Assembly: GCF_002335805.1 (NCBI RefSeq)
Contig: NZ_NISU01000001.1
Span: 1,310,079-1,374,078, forward strand
Direction: 5' to 3'
DNA length: 64,000 nucleotides
Source of the DNA: Bacillus sp. FJAT-45350
GTDB lineage: Bacteria; Bacillota; Bacilli; Bacillales; NISU01
The notes beneath the pieces were generated by a model. It made no database searches. It had not been told where the DNA came from and saw only the letters and a list, made by a program, of their open reading frames with translations. The translations under genes were made by a program, and so were the position numbers. Shown here piece after piece: positions 44,500 to 51,844 of the stretch; positions within the stretch are counted from its first letter, which is position 1, and each line of letters begins with the position of its first letter.

Positions 44500-45162
44500 A
44501 TGGAGAACCGTATTTTAATCATTTATCCTCATCCAGATGATGAAGCTTTTAGTGTTTCTGGGACAATTGCCTTACATAGAGAAAAAGGGGCGGAAGTTAC
44601 ATATGTTTGTTGTACACTTGGTGAAATGGGACGTAACATGGGCAATCCACCAATTGCTACACGCGAATCCCTACCCTTAATTCGAAAAAAAGAACTTATG
44701 AATGCTGTTAAAGCTATTGATGTTACCGATGTACGGTTGCTAGGCTTACGAGATAAAACATTAGAATTTGAAGATTTAGATGAATTAGCGAATCGCTTTC
44801 GCGCATTTATTGATGAACTAAACCCATCACTAGTGATTACCTTTTATCCTGGATATAGTGTACATCCTGACCATGATGCGACAGGTCGTGCGGTTGTCCA
44901 TGCCATGCAACAGATGCCAGAAGCAACACGTCCTAAGCTACATTGTGTAGCATTCTCACATGATTGTGAAGAAAAACTGGGCAAACCAGATGTTATTGTA
45001 GATGTATCCGCTGTGCAAGATAAAAAAATTGCATGTTACAAAGCACATAAAACACAAACAAGTGGATTTATTAGCGGACTACCAGAAAAACTAAAAAATA
45101 AGGACCCGCAAATTCTTGCATGGATTAATACAGAACGATTTTGGACTTATTCATTTGATTAA
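44500..45162 (+). CDS. bshB2: Bacillithiol biosynthesis deacetylase BshB2
   Basis: Removes acetate from GlcNAc-malate to give GlcN-malate, the second step to bacillithiol, the main low-molecular thiol of these bacteria. The LmbE/PIG-L zinc motifs are present: IYPHPDDEAFS (His-x2-Asp-Asp) and YSVHPDHDATG (His-x2-Asp-His). 220 aa as in B. subtilis BshB2 (YojG). ATG with AAAGGAG upstream; forms an operon with yojF. Confidence 0.9.
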   Translation: MENRILIIYPHPDDEAFSVSGTIALHREKGAEVTYVCCTLGEMGRNMGNPPIATRESLPLIRKKELMNAVKAIDVTDVRLLGLRDKTLEFEDLDELANRFRAFIDELNPSLVITFYPGYSVHPDHDATGRAVVHAMQQMPEATRPKLHCVAFSHDCEEKLGKPDVIVDVSAVQDKKIACYKAHKTQTSGFISGLPEKLKNKDPQILAWINTERFWTYSFD

Positions 45163-45180
45163 TATTTTTGTCGAGATAAA

Positions 45181-45213
45181 ACAAAACCGACACTAGCGTA
45201 CGAGTCGGTTTTG
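45181..45213. terminator. Bidirectional terminator after bshB2
   Basis: ACAAAACCGAC pairs with GTCGGTTTTGT; it lies between convergent genes and serves both. Confidence 0.8.
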
Positions 45214-45230
45214 TTTATTTGATGGTATTT

Positions 45231-45533
45231 TTACAAATAAGAATAATCTATTTTCGGTTCTGTATCGATTAACAGTTTACCTTCTTTCTCGATTAATCCC
45301 ATTCTAAAAGTGTTTGGATTTCCTGATATTGTTATATCGACAAATGTAGGTACGGAATCATTTTCGGTAGTTACTGTATTGTATTGAAGATATGTATGAG
45401 TACCAAAATTAAACCGCCGTAAAACTTTTTTATGTTTTTCCTCGCAAAACAATGCTTCATGGAGGTTTTTACTAGTTAACTCTTTGCCAATCAACGGATT
45501 TAATCTATCTAAAACATCAGCTTTTCTTATCAT
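45231..45533 (-). CDS. Conserved-looking protein of unknown function
   Basis: 100 aa, soluble. ATG 45533 follows GAAGGGGAAA; a longer frame from 45593 includes this site. Pattern IRKADVLDRLNPLIGKELTS, then LHEALFCEEKHKKVLRRFNF, with an extended beta-rich second half. I do not recognise the family. The gap 45534-45907 upstream of the next gene is AT-rich, with two TATAAT hexamers (45864 and 45875) that could drive the flavoprotein gene; I see no riboswitch. Confidence 0.6.
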   Translation of the reverse strand: MIRKADVLDRLNPLIGKELTSKNLHEALFCEEKHKKVLRRFNFGTHTYLQYNTVTTENDSVPTFVDITISGNPNTFRMGLIEKEGKLLIDTEPKIDYSYL

Positions 45534-45907
45534 AATCTTTTCCCCTTCATTAATCTCTCTTTTATACTTGAACTTTAAGTAAAACAACATCATACATTAA
45601 TTATAAGCATAGAAATTACTGACGCAACTAATTCAATATTTTCATTCGATTAGTGTAAAATATGATGGATTTTCAAAAGTGTGTAATAATAAAAGCAGAC
45701 AGTTCTTACTGAAAAAATGAATACACATTTTTTATTGTCCAATTTGTTAGAATATTATACAAGACGTTTTCGTGAACGTTGTGAGATTTTCTACCAAGGT
45801 TTTTTAAATTTTTTAATTTTGGCTATCCAAAAATGTAATAAAAATGATAGAATTTATTGTGGATATAATTAGTGTATAATTGACAAATTCTTGGTGAGGT
45901 GAAAAAT

Positions 45908-47071
45908 ATGAATAGCACAGAGCAAAACAAAACAGTTGCAACTGCGTATTCAAGAACAAATCCGTTTCATGCAGAGGTTCTTGAAAATATAAATTTAAAT
46001 GGAGAAGGCTCAAGTAAAGAGACTAGGCATATTGAATTATCATTAAAAGGGTCTGACCTGTCTTATGTACCAGGTGACTGCCTTGGAATCCTTCCTGAAA
46101 ATGACCCTGAACTAGTAGCAACTCTTATTAATGAAATGAACTGGGATGAAGCGCAACCAGTAACAATTAATAAGCAGGGTGACACGCTACCACTTAAAGA
46201 AGCTTTAACAACACATTTTGAAATTACACTTCTAACAAAGAAAGTATTACAAAATGCTGTGGAATTAACAGAAAGCGAGAAACTTAAAGAGCTTGTTGCT
46301 GTTGAAAATGTAGTTAAGTTAAAAGAATATATTGATGGACGTGACTTACTTGATTTCTTACGCGATTTCGGACCGTGGAATGCAACAGCTGAGCAAATTG
46401 TAGCTCTTTTAAGAAAAATGCCTCCACGTCTATATTCAATTGCAAGTAGTATCGCAGCTAATCCAGAAGAAGTTCATCTGACTATCGGTGCAGTTAGATA
46501 CACTACGCATGGTCGTGAAAGAAATGGCGTATGTTCTGTACAGTGTGCGGAGCGTCTACCTGAAGGTGATACACTGCCTGTATTTATCCAACAAAATAAA
46601 CACTTTAATCTTCCCGATTCACGTGATACCGATATTATTATGCTTGGACCAGGAACTGGAATAGCACCGTTCCGTTCATTTATTCAAGAACGTGCTGTAA
46701 ATAAAGGAGAAGGTAGATCGTGGTTATTCTTTGGTGACCAACATGCAGCAACTGATTTCCTTTATCAAGATGAGCTAGAACAATATCAAAAAGATGGTGT
46801 TCTAACAAAATTAGATGCTGCATTCTCACGTGATTCTGACCAAAAAGTATATGTTCAACATAAAATGCTTGAACATAGTAAAGAATTATTTGAATGGTTA
46901 GAAAATGGTGCTTACTTCTACGTTTGTGGTGATAAGCAATATATGGCGAAAGACGTTCATAGTGCACTTCTTGAGATTATTGAAAAAGAAGGTGCGATGA
47001 GTCCCGAGGCAGCAGAAGAGTACCTAAGTGATATGCAAAAACAAAAACGTTACCAACGTGACGTATATTAA
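45908..47071 (+). CDS. CysJ-like FAD/NADPH reductase without flavodoxin domain
   Basis: 387 aa. It has the sulfite reductase alpha-type FAD-binding region (RHIELSLKGSDLSYVPGDCL) and connecting helical domain, FAD motif PPRLYSIASS, NADPH motif GPGTGIAPFRSFIQER, then GDKQYMAKDVHSALLEII and the C-terminal KRYQRDVY that stacks on FAD. The N-terminal FMN/flavodoxin domain of CysJ (about 200 aa) is absent, so electrons must pass to a separate flavodoxin, ferredoxin or partner. No CysI gene is adjacent. ATG 45908 follows GAGGTG. Ferredoxin/flavodoxin-NADP reductase-like function is a fair alternative name. Confidence 0.82.
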   Translation: MNSTEQNKTVATAYSRTNPFHAEVLENINLNGEGSSKETRHIELSLKGSDLSYVPGDCLGILPENDPELVATLINEMNWDEAQPVTINKQGDTLPLKEALTTHFEITLLTKKVLQNAVELTESEKLKELVAVENVVKLKEYIDGRDLLDFLRDFGPWNATAEQIVALLRKMPPRLYSIASSIAANPEEVHLTIGAVRYTTHGRERNGVCSVQCAERLPEGDTLPVFIQQNKHFNLPDSRDTDIIMLGPGTGIAPFRSFIQERAVNKGEGRSWLFFGDQHAATDFLYQDELEQYQKDGVLTKLDAAFSRDSDQKVYVQHKMLEHSKELFEWLENGAYFYVCGDKQYMAKDVHSALLEIIEKEGAMSPEAAEEYLSDMQKQKRYQRDVY

Positions 47072-47080
47072 GAAAAATAA

Positions 47081-47120
47081 AAAAGATAGGTGAGTAGCAA
47101 CTGCTTTCCTATCTTTTTTA
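47081..47120. terminator. Terminator after the CysJ-like gene
   Basis: AAAAGATAGG pairs with CCTATCTTTT, with T-runs on both strands. Confidence 0.75.
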
Positions 47121-47152
47121 ACTATACATCGTGTTTTGAATTTACCTTATAC

Positions 47153-47635
47153 TTATAATTCACTTTTTTTGTGTTCCTTTCTAAAGGTATTATCATAAAG
47201 AGCCTGAAATCCATACATTAATACTGATTTTATAAGAAACACAACCGATAATTGAACTTTAGTTAATCTAACAAGTGAAGCGTAACCAATTTTCTTAAGC
47301 CAGTCCATAATAAAAAAGGTAAAAACGGAATCGATTAATAAATTAACTAAAAGATATAATTTAAACTTTCCAAAAGTATATTTTAAAATCCAAAGAGAAC
47401 CAACAAAAAATGGCCCTATGATTAGAGGGATTTCTCCTAGTACATTAGGTTTTACATTGAAATGAAACCACCACCATTTTTTCTTCTCTCCTAATCGACC
47501 TTCATTAAATACATATAGGCACATGAATAATGCTCCAGGAAGAAATTTCTTTAATGACTTTGAACCGATCAGTGGAAAAGTAAGCCATGGTAAAATAGTC
47601 ATTAAAAGAATATATTTATTAGTATTCTTCACCAC
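47153..47635 (-). CDS. Multi-helix membrane protein, CBO0543-like
   Basis: 160 aa with four to five helices. Marks such as ILPWLTFPLIGSKSLKKFLP, WWWFHFNVKPNVLGEIPLII and IGPFFVGSLWILKYTFGKFK are like those of a Bacillus membrane-protein family related to CBO0543. The charged tail is RKEHKKSEL. Two GTG codons (47635 and 47632) can start it; AAGGGGG lies upstream. The function is unknown. Confidence 0.6.
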   Translation of the reverse strand: MVKNTNKYILLMTILPWLTFPLIGSKSLKKFLPGALFMCLYVFNEGRLGEKKKWWWFHFNVKPNVLGEIPLIIGPFFVGSLWILKYTFGKFKLYLLVNLLIDSVFTFFIMDWLKKIGYASLVRLTKVQLSVVFLIKSVLMYGFQALYDNTFRKEHKKSEL

Positions 47636-47787
47636 AAAATCCCCCTTTTAACTATCATAGTAAAATTTTCCCCCTTTAAAAGAAAGTTATGTATTACTAA
47701 TAGACTGATTTTAAAAAAGATACTAATGAAGGGATATTATAAATATAGAGATAATAAGGAAAGTGATTTGAAAATGGATATAAAAAC

Positions 47788-47826
47788 AGGCTGGGACAAT
47801 GTCATTATGACCTTTTGTCCCAGCCT
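47788..47826. terminator. Terminator-like hairpin before the SnoaL-type gene end
   Basis: AGGCTGGGACAA pairs perfectly with TTGTCCCAGCCT. It ends the minus-strand SnoaL-type gene. Its inner part, TATGACCTTTTG, resembles hairpins at 2099, 16170 and 39091. Confidence 0.7.
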
Positions 47827-47841
47827 CTAAGTTAGTTTGTT

Positions 47842-48180
47842 TCAATTTAAAAAACGTACATGAGTAATTAAACCATATTCAACTTTGTAAACAGCGACAA
47901 CATGTTTTTCTTCTGTTAAGCCACGAGACCCAGTAACTCTTTCCTCATCGAGTACATAATTTTCAAGGATAATTCTTGAAACTAGTTGACAATGGAGATT
48001 GGGACTTTCGTGAAAAAGTAATTCATACCGCTTACGCATTGCTTCTTTATTCTCCATTAGCACATTACCTGCACCGTCTTCAACGAAGCAATCTTCTGAA
48101 TAGCATTCCAAAAATGTTTCTAAATCTCTGTTATTATAGGCTTCTAATTGCTTTTGTGCTGGAGCTGATATATCACTCAT
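47842..48180 (-). CDS. SnoaL-like (NTF2-fold) protein
   Basis: 112 aa cone-shaped NTF2-like protein. LEAYNNRDLETFLECYSEDC is the typical opening (helix then FxxxYxxDxxxxD) and AVYKVEYGLITHVRFLN the typical end of steroid-isomerase-like/SnoaL proteins. The ligand is unknown. ATG 48180 follows GGAGGTTATTTG; the frame's first TTG (48183) is less likely. It is divergent from the cueP homologue. Confidence 0.78.
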   Translation of the reverse strand: MSDISAPAQKQLEAYNNRDLETFLECYSEDCFVEDGAGNVLMENKEAMRKRYELLFHESPNLHCQLVSRIILENYVLDEERVTGSRGLTEEKHVVAVYKVEYGLITHVRFLN

Positions 48181-48438
48181 CAAATAACCTCCAAAATGTC
48201 TTTTACATGTAGATTATACATTACGAATAGTTTGTACTAAGAGGGTAGGATGGTCAAGCTAGAATAACATCTCAACTTCTAATTGCATATTAATTTCAAA
48301 ACTAATTTTACTACCTATCTATTATCCTATTAGGGTAAACTTAAATTACCAGTGTGAATTCTAGTGTTTTCAGTTAAAATTAAGTAGAATGAATATATGA
48401 TAATCTGTAGTTCAAATAGACAGAGGGGTGAATACAAA

Positions 48439-48951
48439 GTGAAAAGTACAATCTTTACTCTTGTTGCACTCATTTCCATATTGTTATTGACAGCTTGTGG
48501 AGGAAACGAAGATAGTGCAAAAGATATTAAGGAATTGGTGAATGATTATAGTGTCACTAATATGGAAGGACAAATTGCTTCAATCACTTCCCATGAACTT
48601 ATTGTCACTAATAGTGATGAAAGTCAGTTAACTTATGACCTTCCTGAAGATGAGTTTTTTGTTTCTATCGCGCCGTACCTGAACAATACCCATCCTTGAC
48701 TTATCCATAACTTGACAGGTTGTCAAGGCGAATTAACAAATGAAGAGTTTGCTTTATACATTGAAGACAAGGAAGGCAACGCAATACTAGATGAAACCGT
48801 AACTTCATTAGCGAACGGTTTTATTGATTTATGGCTACCAAGAGACAATAATTATACTGTTAGAATTGAATATGACGAAAAAACAGTGGAGTCAGAGATT
48901 TCTACATTTGAAGGAGACGCCACTTGTATTACAACGATGCAGTTGATGTAG
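48439..48951 (+). CDS. cueP: CueP-family copper-binding lipoprotein, probable selenoprotein (UGA at conserved Cys)
   Basis: CueP holds copper outside the membrane and in Salmonella supplies it to superoxide dismutase. GTG 48439 follows GAGGGGTG. The lipobox LLLTAC lipidates the protein. The frame holds 170 residues with one TGA at 48697-48699 (codon 87). Around it, APYLNNTHP-TGA-LIHNLTGCQGEL matches the CueP motif H-P-C-x7-C. The next Cys are residues 95 and 163, with spacings of 8 and 68. As I recall, the Salmonella CueP copper cysteines are 96, 104 and 172, which gives the same spacing. Before and after the TGA the protein is intact (ESQLTYDLPEDEFFVSIAP and ANGFIDLWLPRDNNY). A SECIS-like hairpin follows. 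If it is a stop, the gene is dead. Confidence 0.78.
48711..48727 (+). promoter_or_regulatory. Candidate bacterial SECIS hairpin in cueP
   Basis: CTTGACA (48711-48717) pairs perfectly with TGTCAAG (48721-48727) around the loop GGT (48718-48720). The loop begins 18 nt after the TGA, the distance found in E. coli fdhF, whose loop is also GGU-centred. The stem codes for the conserved LTGCQ stretch, so coding constraint may explain part of it. Confidence 0.7.
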
Positions 48952-48972
48952 AGAAAACAAGGATTCATCACT

Positions 48973-49001
48973 AAGCGTTTCTGGAAAAAACAGGAGCGCT
49001 T
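48973..49001 (+). terminator. Terminator after cueP
   Basis: AAGCG and CTG pair with CAG and CGCTT in a bulged hairpin, followed by TTTT. Confidence 0.55.
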
Positions 49002-49128
49002 TTTAAATTTTAGTCAAATTTGTAAAAGATAACGTGAAACTTATTTTAAGTATATTCGTATATTAAAATGATAGGTTGATAAAATATGAAATGTAGTTTT
49101 CAGAATAGAATAAGAGGAGAGATTCATA

Positions 49129-50028
49129 GTGGCATTAAAGCTAGAACGAGTAACGAAAAAATTTGGAGAGTTTACGGCAGTTGATGATTTGTCCCTTTCT
49201 ATTCCTGAAAAAGAAATGTTCGGCTTTTTAGGAGCAAATGGTGCGGGGAAAACGACGACATTTAGAATGATTCTAGGACTGTTAAGCCAAAGCAGCGGAT
49301 TAATCACGTGGGACAATAAACCGATTAATTATTCTACTAGTCACATAATTGGTTACCTTCCAGAAGAAAGAGGACTTTATCCTAAGTTAAAAGTAAAAGA
49401 CCAAATCGTTTATTTAGCAAGACTTAGAGGGATGCAAAAAAAAGAAATTCTAACAGAATTGGATTATTGGTTAACCAGATTCAAAGTACCGGAAAACGGT
49501 GAAAAGAAAATAGAAGAGCTTTCAAAAGGGAATCAGCAAAAGATACAATTTATCACTGCTATTATACATAAACCAAAACTATTGATTTTAGATGAGCCTT
49601 TCAGTGGTCTTGATCCAGTGAATGTAGAAATGCTAAAAGAAGCAGTACTAGATTTAAAAGAAAAAGGGACGACGATTGTATTTTCAAGTCATCGAATGGA
49701 GCATGTAGAGGAAATGTGCGAGCATTTATGTATTATGCATCATGGTAAGCCGGTTGTTCAGGGTTCTTTAAAAGCAATTAAACGGTCATTTGGAAAGAAG
49801 AACTTAATCATTCACGCAGACTTTCCTTTAGATGTTCTAAAGAATTACTCTGGTGTCACAAAAACTAAACAAACTACTCAAGGGATTCATTTACAGATAG
49901 AAGGAGAACATGTGGCAGAAACCATTTTAAAGGATATTGTAGGCAAAGGATTCATTAGAAAGTTCGAACTTGAAGAACCTTCTTTGAATGATATTTTTAT
50001 TGAAAAAGTAGGTGCTTCCTATGAATAA
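49129..50028 (+). CDS. ABC exporter ATP-binding protein (NatA/YhaQ type)
   Basis: 299 aa. Walker A GANGAGKTTT (about residues 37-46), Q-loop-type GYLPEERGLYPKL, signature LSKGNQQKIQ and Walker B LLILDEPFSGLDPVN; the switch is FSSHRMEH. The LPEERGLYP and SKGNQQK strings mark the NatA/YhaQ class, and the C-terminal extension is of DUF4162 type. GTG start after AGAGGAGA. It overlaps the permease gene by 8 nt. In B. subtilis NatAB exports sodium and YhaQ has an unknown substrate. Confidence 0.85.
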   Translation: MALKLERVTKKFGEFTAVDDLSLSIPEKEMFGFLGANGAGKTTTFRMILGLLSQSSGLITWDNKPINYSTSHIIGYLPEERGLYPKLKVKDQIVYLARLRGMQKKEILTELDYWLTRFKVPENGEKKIEELSKGNQQKIQFITAIIHKPKLLILDEPFSGLDPVNVEMLKEAVLDLKEKGTTIVFSSHRMEHVEEMCEHLCIMHHGKPVVQGSLKAIKRSFGKKNLIIHADFPLDVLKNYSGVTKTKQTTQGIHLQIEGEHVAETILKDIVGKGFIRKFELEEPSLNDIFIEKVGASYE

Positions 50029-51274
50029 TTTTTGGATTATTTTATTTCATACGTACTTCAGCAAGTTAAAAACAAAACAATTTATCATTTCTACAGCAAT
50101 CACATTAGCAATTATTATTGGTTTAACGAATATGACGAATATCATTGATTTTTTTAATAGGGATGATGGAAAACAAACGATTGCAGTGATTGATGAAACA
50201 ACAGTTTTATTCGAAACACTTGAATCAAATTTACAAGAGACGAATACTCAAATTGAACTCATTAATTACAATGGTGATGAAGCACAAGCACAAACGGAAG
50301 TGGAAGAAGGGGAATATACTGGATTACTTCTTCTTTCTACTGATTCAGAAAACCTTCCTGTTGCCACGTATAAATCGATGACAATGTCAGATTCCTTTTT
50401 ACCTATGGAGTTACGTAATAGTTTACAGCAAATTAAAACAGAGATGATTGCTTCACAAATCAATCTGAGTAACGAGCAATTAACGAAGCTTTATGAGCCT
50501 GTTGTATTTGAGCAGGTAGCACTTGAGGAGAATGCAAAAACAGCTGAGGAATTAAATCAAGCTAGAGGCTTAGTCTACGTCTTATTATTTGTTATTTATT
50601 TCGCCGTTATTTTGTATGCTAATATGATTGCGATGGAAGTGGCGACGGAGAAATCATCTCGTGTCATGGAAATACTAATCTCGAGCGTGTCTCCAATTAA
50701 GCAAATGTTTGCTAAGATACTAGGGGTTGGTTTACTTAGTTTGACACAAATGTTCTTGATGTTAGGGGTAGGATATTTTTCTATTCAACGAAATCTCGCT
50801 TCAATGGAAGGTGGTTTTTTCGAATTTTTTGGATTTAACAATATCCCTATGAGTACAATTATTTATGCTGTTGTATTTTTCGTATTAGGTTACTTTTTAT
50901 ATGCAACATTAGCGGCATTTTTAGGTTCATTAGTGAGCAGGATTGAGGATGTTCAGCAAATGATTACACCGATGACATTAGTCGTAGTTGCTGGGTTCAT
51001 GATTGCGATGTTTGGATTAGGTCAGCCTGATACAACATTTATTACGATAACGTCTTATATTCCTTTCTTTACACCGATGTTAATGTTTATGCGTGTTGGC
51101 ATGTTAAACCTACCTGTGTGGGAGCCGATTTTAGGAATTGCTATTCTTATCGTAACTATTTTTATCCTCGCTATTTTTGGTGCAAGAGTCTACAAAGGTG
51201 GAGTACTCATGTACGGGAAATCTAGCTCCTTTAAAGATATTAAAAAAGCTTTAGATTTCACTAAAAATAAGTAA
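50021..51274 (+). CDS. ABC-2 type exporter permease (NatB/YhaP type)
   Basis: 417 aa. One N-terminal helix, an extracellular domain of about 150 residues, then six helices: LVYVLLFVIYFAVILYANMI, followed by the coupling motif EVATEKSSRVMEILISSVSP that is shared by NatB/YhaP proteins, and LGYFLYATLAAFLGSLVSRI near the end. ATG 50021 (AGGTG upstream) overlaps the ATPase stop by 8 nt, so the pair is coupled. The substrate (Na+, antibiotic or other) is unknown. Confidence 0.85.
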   Translation: MNNFWIILFHTYFSKLKTKQFIISTAITLAIIIGLTNMTNIIDFFNRDDGKQTIAVIDETTVLFETLESNLQETNTQIELINYNGDEAQAQTEVEEGEYTGLLLLSTDSENLPVATYKSMTMSDSFLPMELRNSLQQIKTEMIASQINLSNEQLTKLYEPVVFEQVALEENAKTAEELNQARGLVYVLLFVIYFAVILYANMIAMEVATEKSSRVMEILISSVSPIKQMFAKILGVGLLSLTQMFLMLGVGYFSIQRNLASMEGGFFEFFGFNNIPMSTIIYAVVFFVLGYFLYATLAAFLGSLVSRIEDVQQMITPMTLVVVAGFMIAMFGLGQPDTTFITITSYIPFFTPMLMFMRVGMLNLPVWEPILGIAILIVTIFILAIFGARVYKGGVLMYGKSSSFKDIKKALDFTKNK

Positions 51275-51278
51275 GTCA

Positions 51279-51577
51279 GTAACAAGAGTAACGATTGATG
51301 ACGAACTTCTCATGAATCAAATAATAGAAGATTTTTCTACTATTAGACTCAAAGAAGATAGGGGAGCTCGTTTTCTAGATAGAAGGTATACAATTGCAAT
51401 AACCACAAACAATGAGATTAAAGAGAATTTCTCAGAAACGAAAACTCTCTACCTATATATATTGATGAAGATTATATTAATAATTACAAAATTATAAGTG
51501 AAATATATCATTTAGAAACAATCGAATCACTCGTTGATAAGGATGATGTAGATTGGGAAATAATGAATGATAGGTAG
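51279..51577 (+). pseudogene. Decayed gene of unknown family, frameshifted
   Basis: After the permease stop, one frame reads VTIDDELLMNQIIEDFSTIR and KEDRGARFLDRRYTIAITTN, and a second continues from about 51466 with YIDEDYINNYKIISEIYHLE and IESLVDKDDVDWEIMNDR to a TAG. The two parts look like one soluble acidic protein split by a frameshift, without start codon or ribosome-binding site. No family recognised. Confidence 0.4.
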
Positions 51578-51584
51578 AAATAGA

Positions 51585-51631
51585 GGGCCTGTTCTTTTGT
51601 ACAGTAATGTACTAAGAACAGGCCTTTTTCT
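51585..51631 (+). terminator. Strong terminator after the decayed gene
   Basis: AGGGCCTGTTCTT pairs with AAGAACAGGCCTTTTT (one base offset), a long hairpin with T-run. Between it and 51844 I see no gene. Confidence 0.75.
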
Positions 51632-51844
51632 ATAAAAAATACTAGATGAAATGTAGTACTGCTCGTCAAAATGATGAATTTTATTACAACAAGATCTCCT
51701 ACAAATTACGTCTAAGAAAATTCGTTTTTTCTTAGTGCATGATTTGTCCAAATCCTGAATAGCTATTAACAAAGAAGTAGGACTGGCAAGTGCTCTTCAA
51801 CAATTTGATTTTATGCTAACTAAGTTTTGACAGGAGGGATTTTC

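Noticed and set aside
45600-45907. SAM or T-box leader before the CysJ-like gene
   Set aside because: No S-box core or T-box motif and no antiterminator/terminator pair is visible.
48397-48438. Upstream ATG 48397 as start of the CueP-family protein
   Set aside because: It would place the ribosome-binding site GAGGGGTG inside the coding region and spoil the signal peptide; GTG 48439 fits both.
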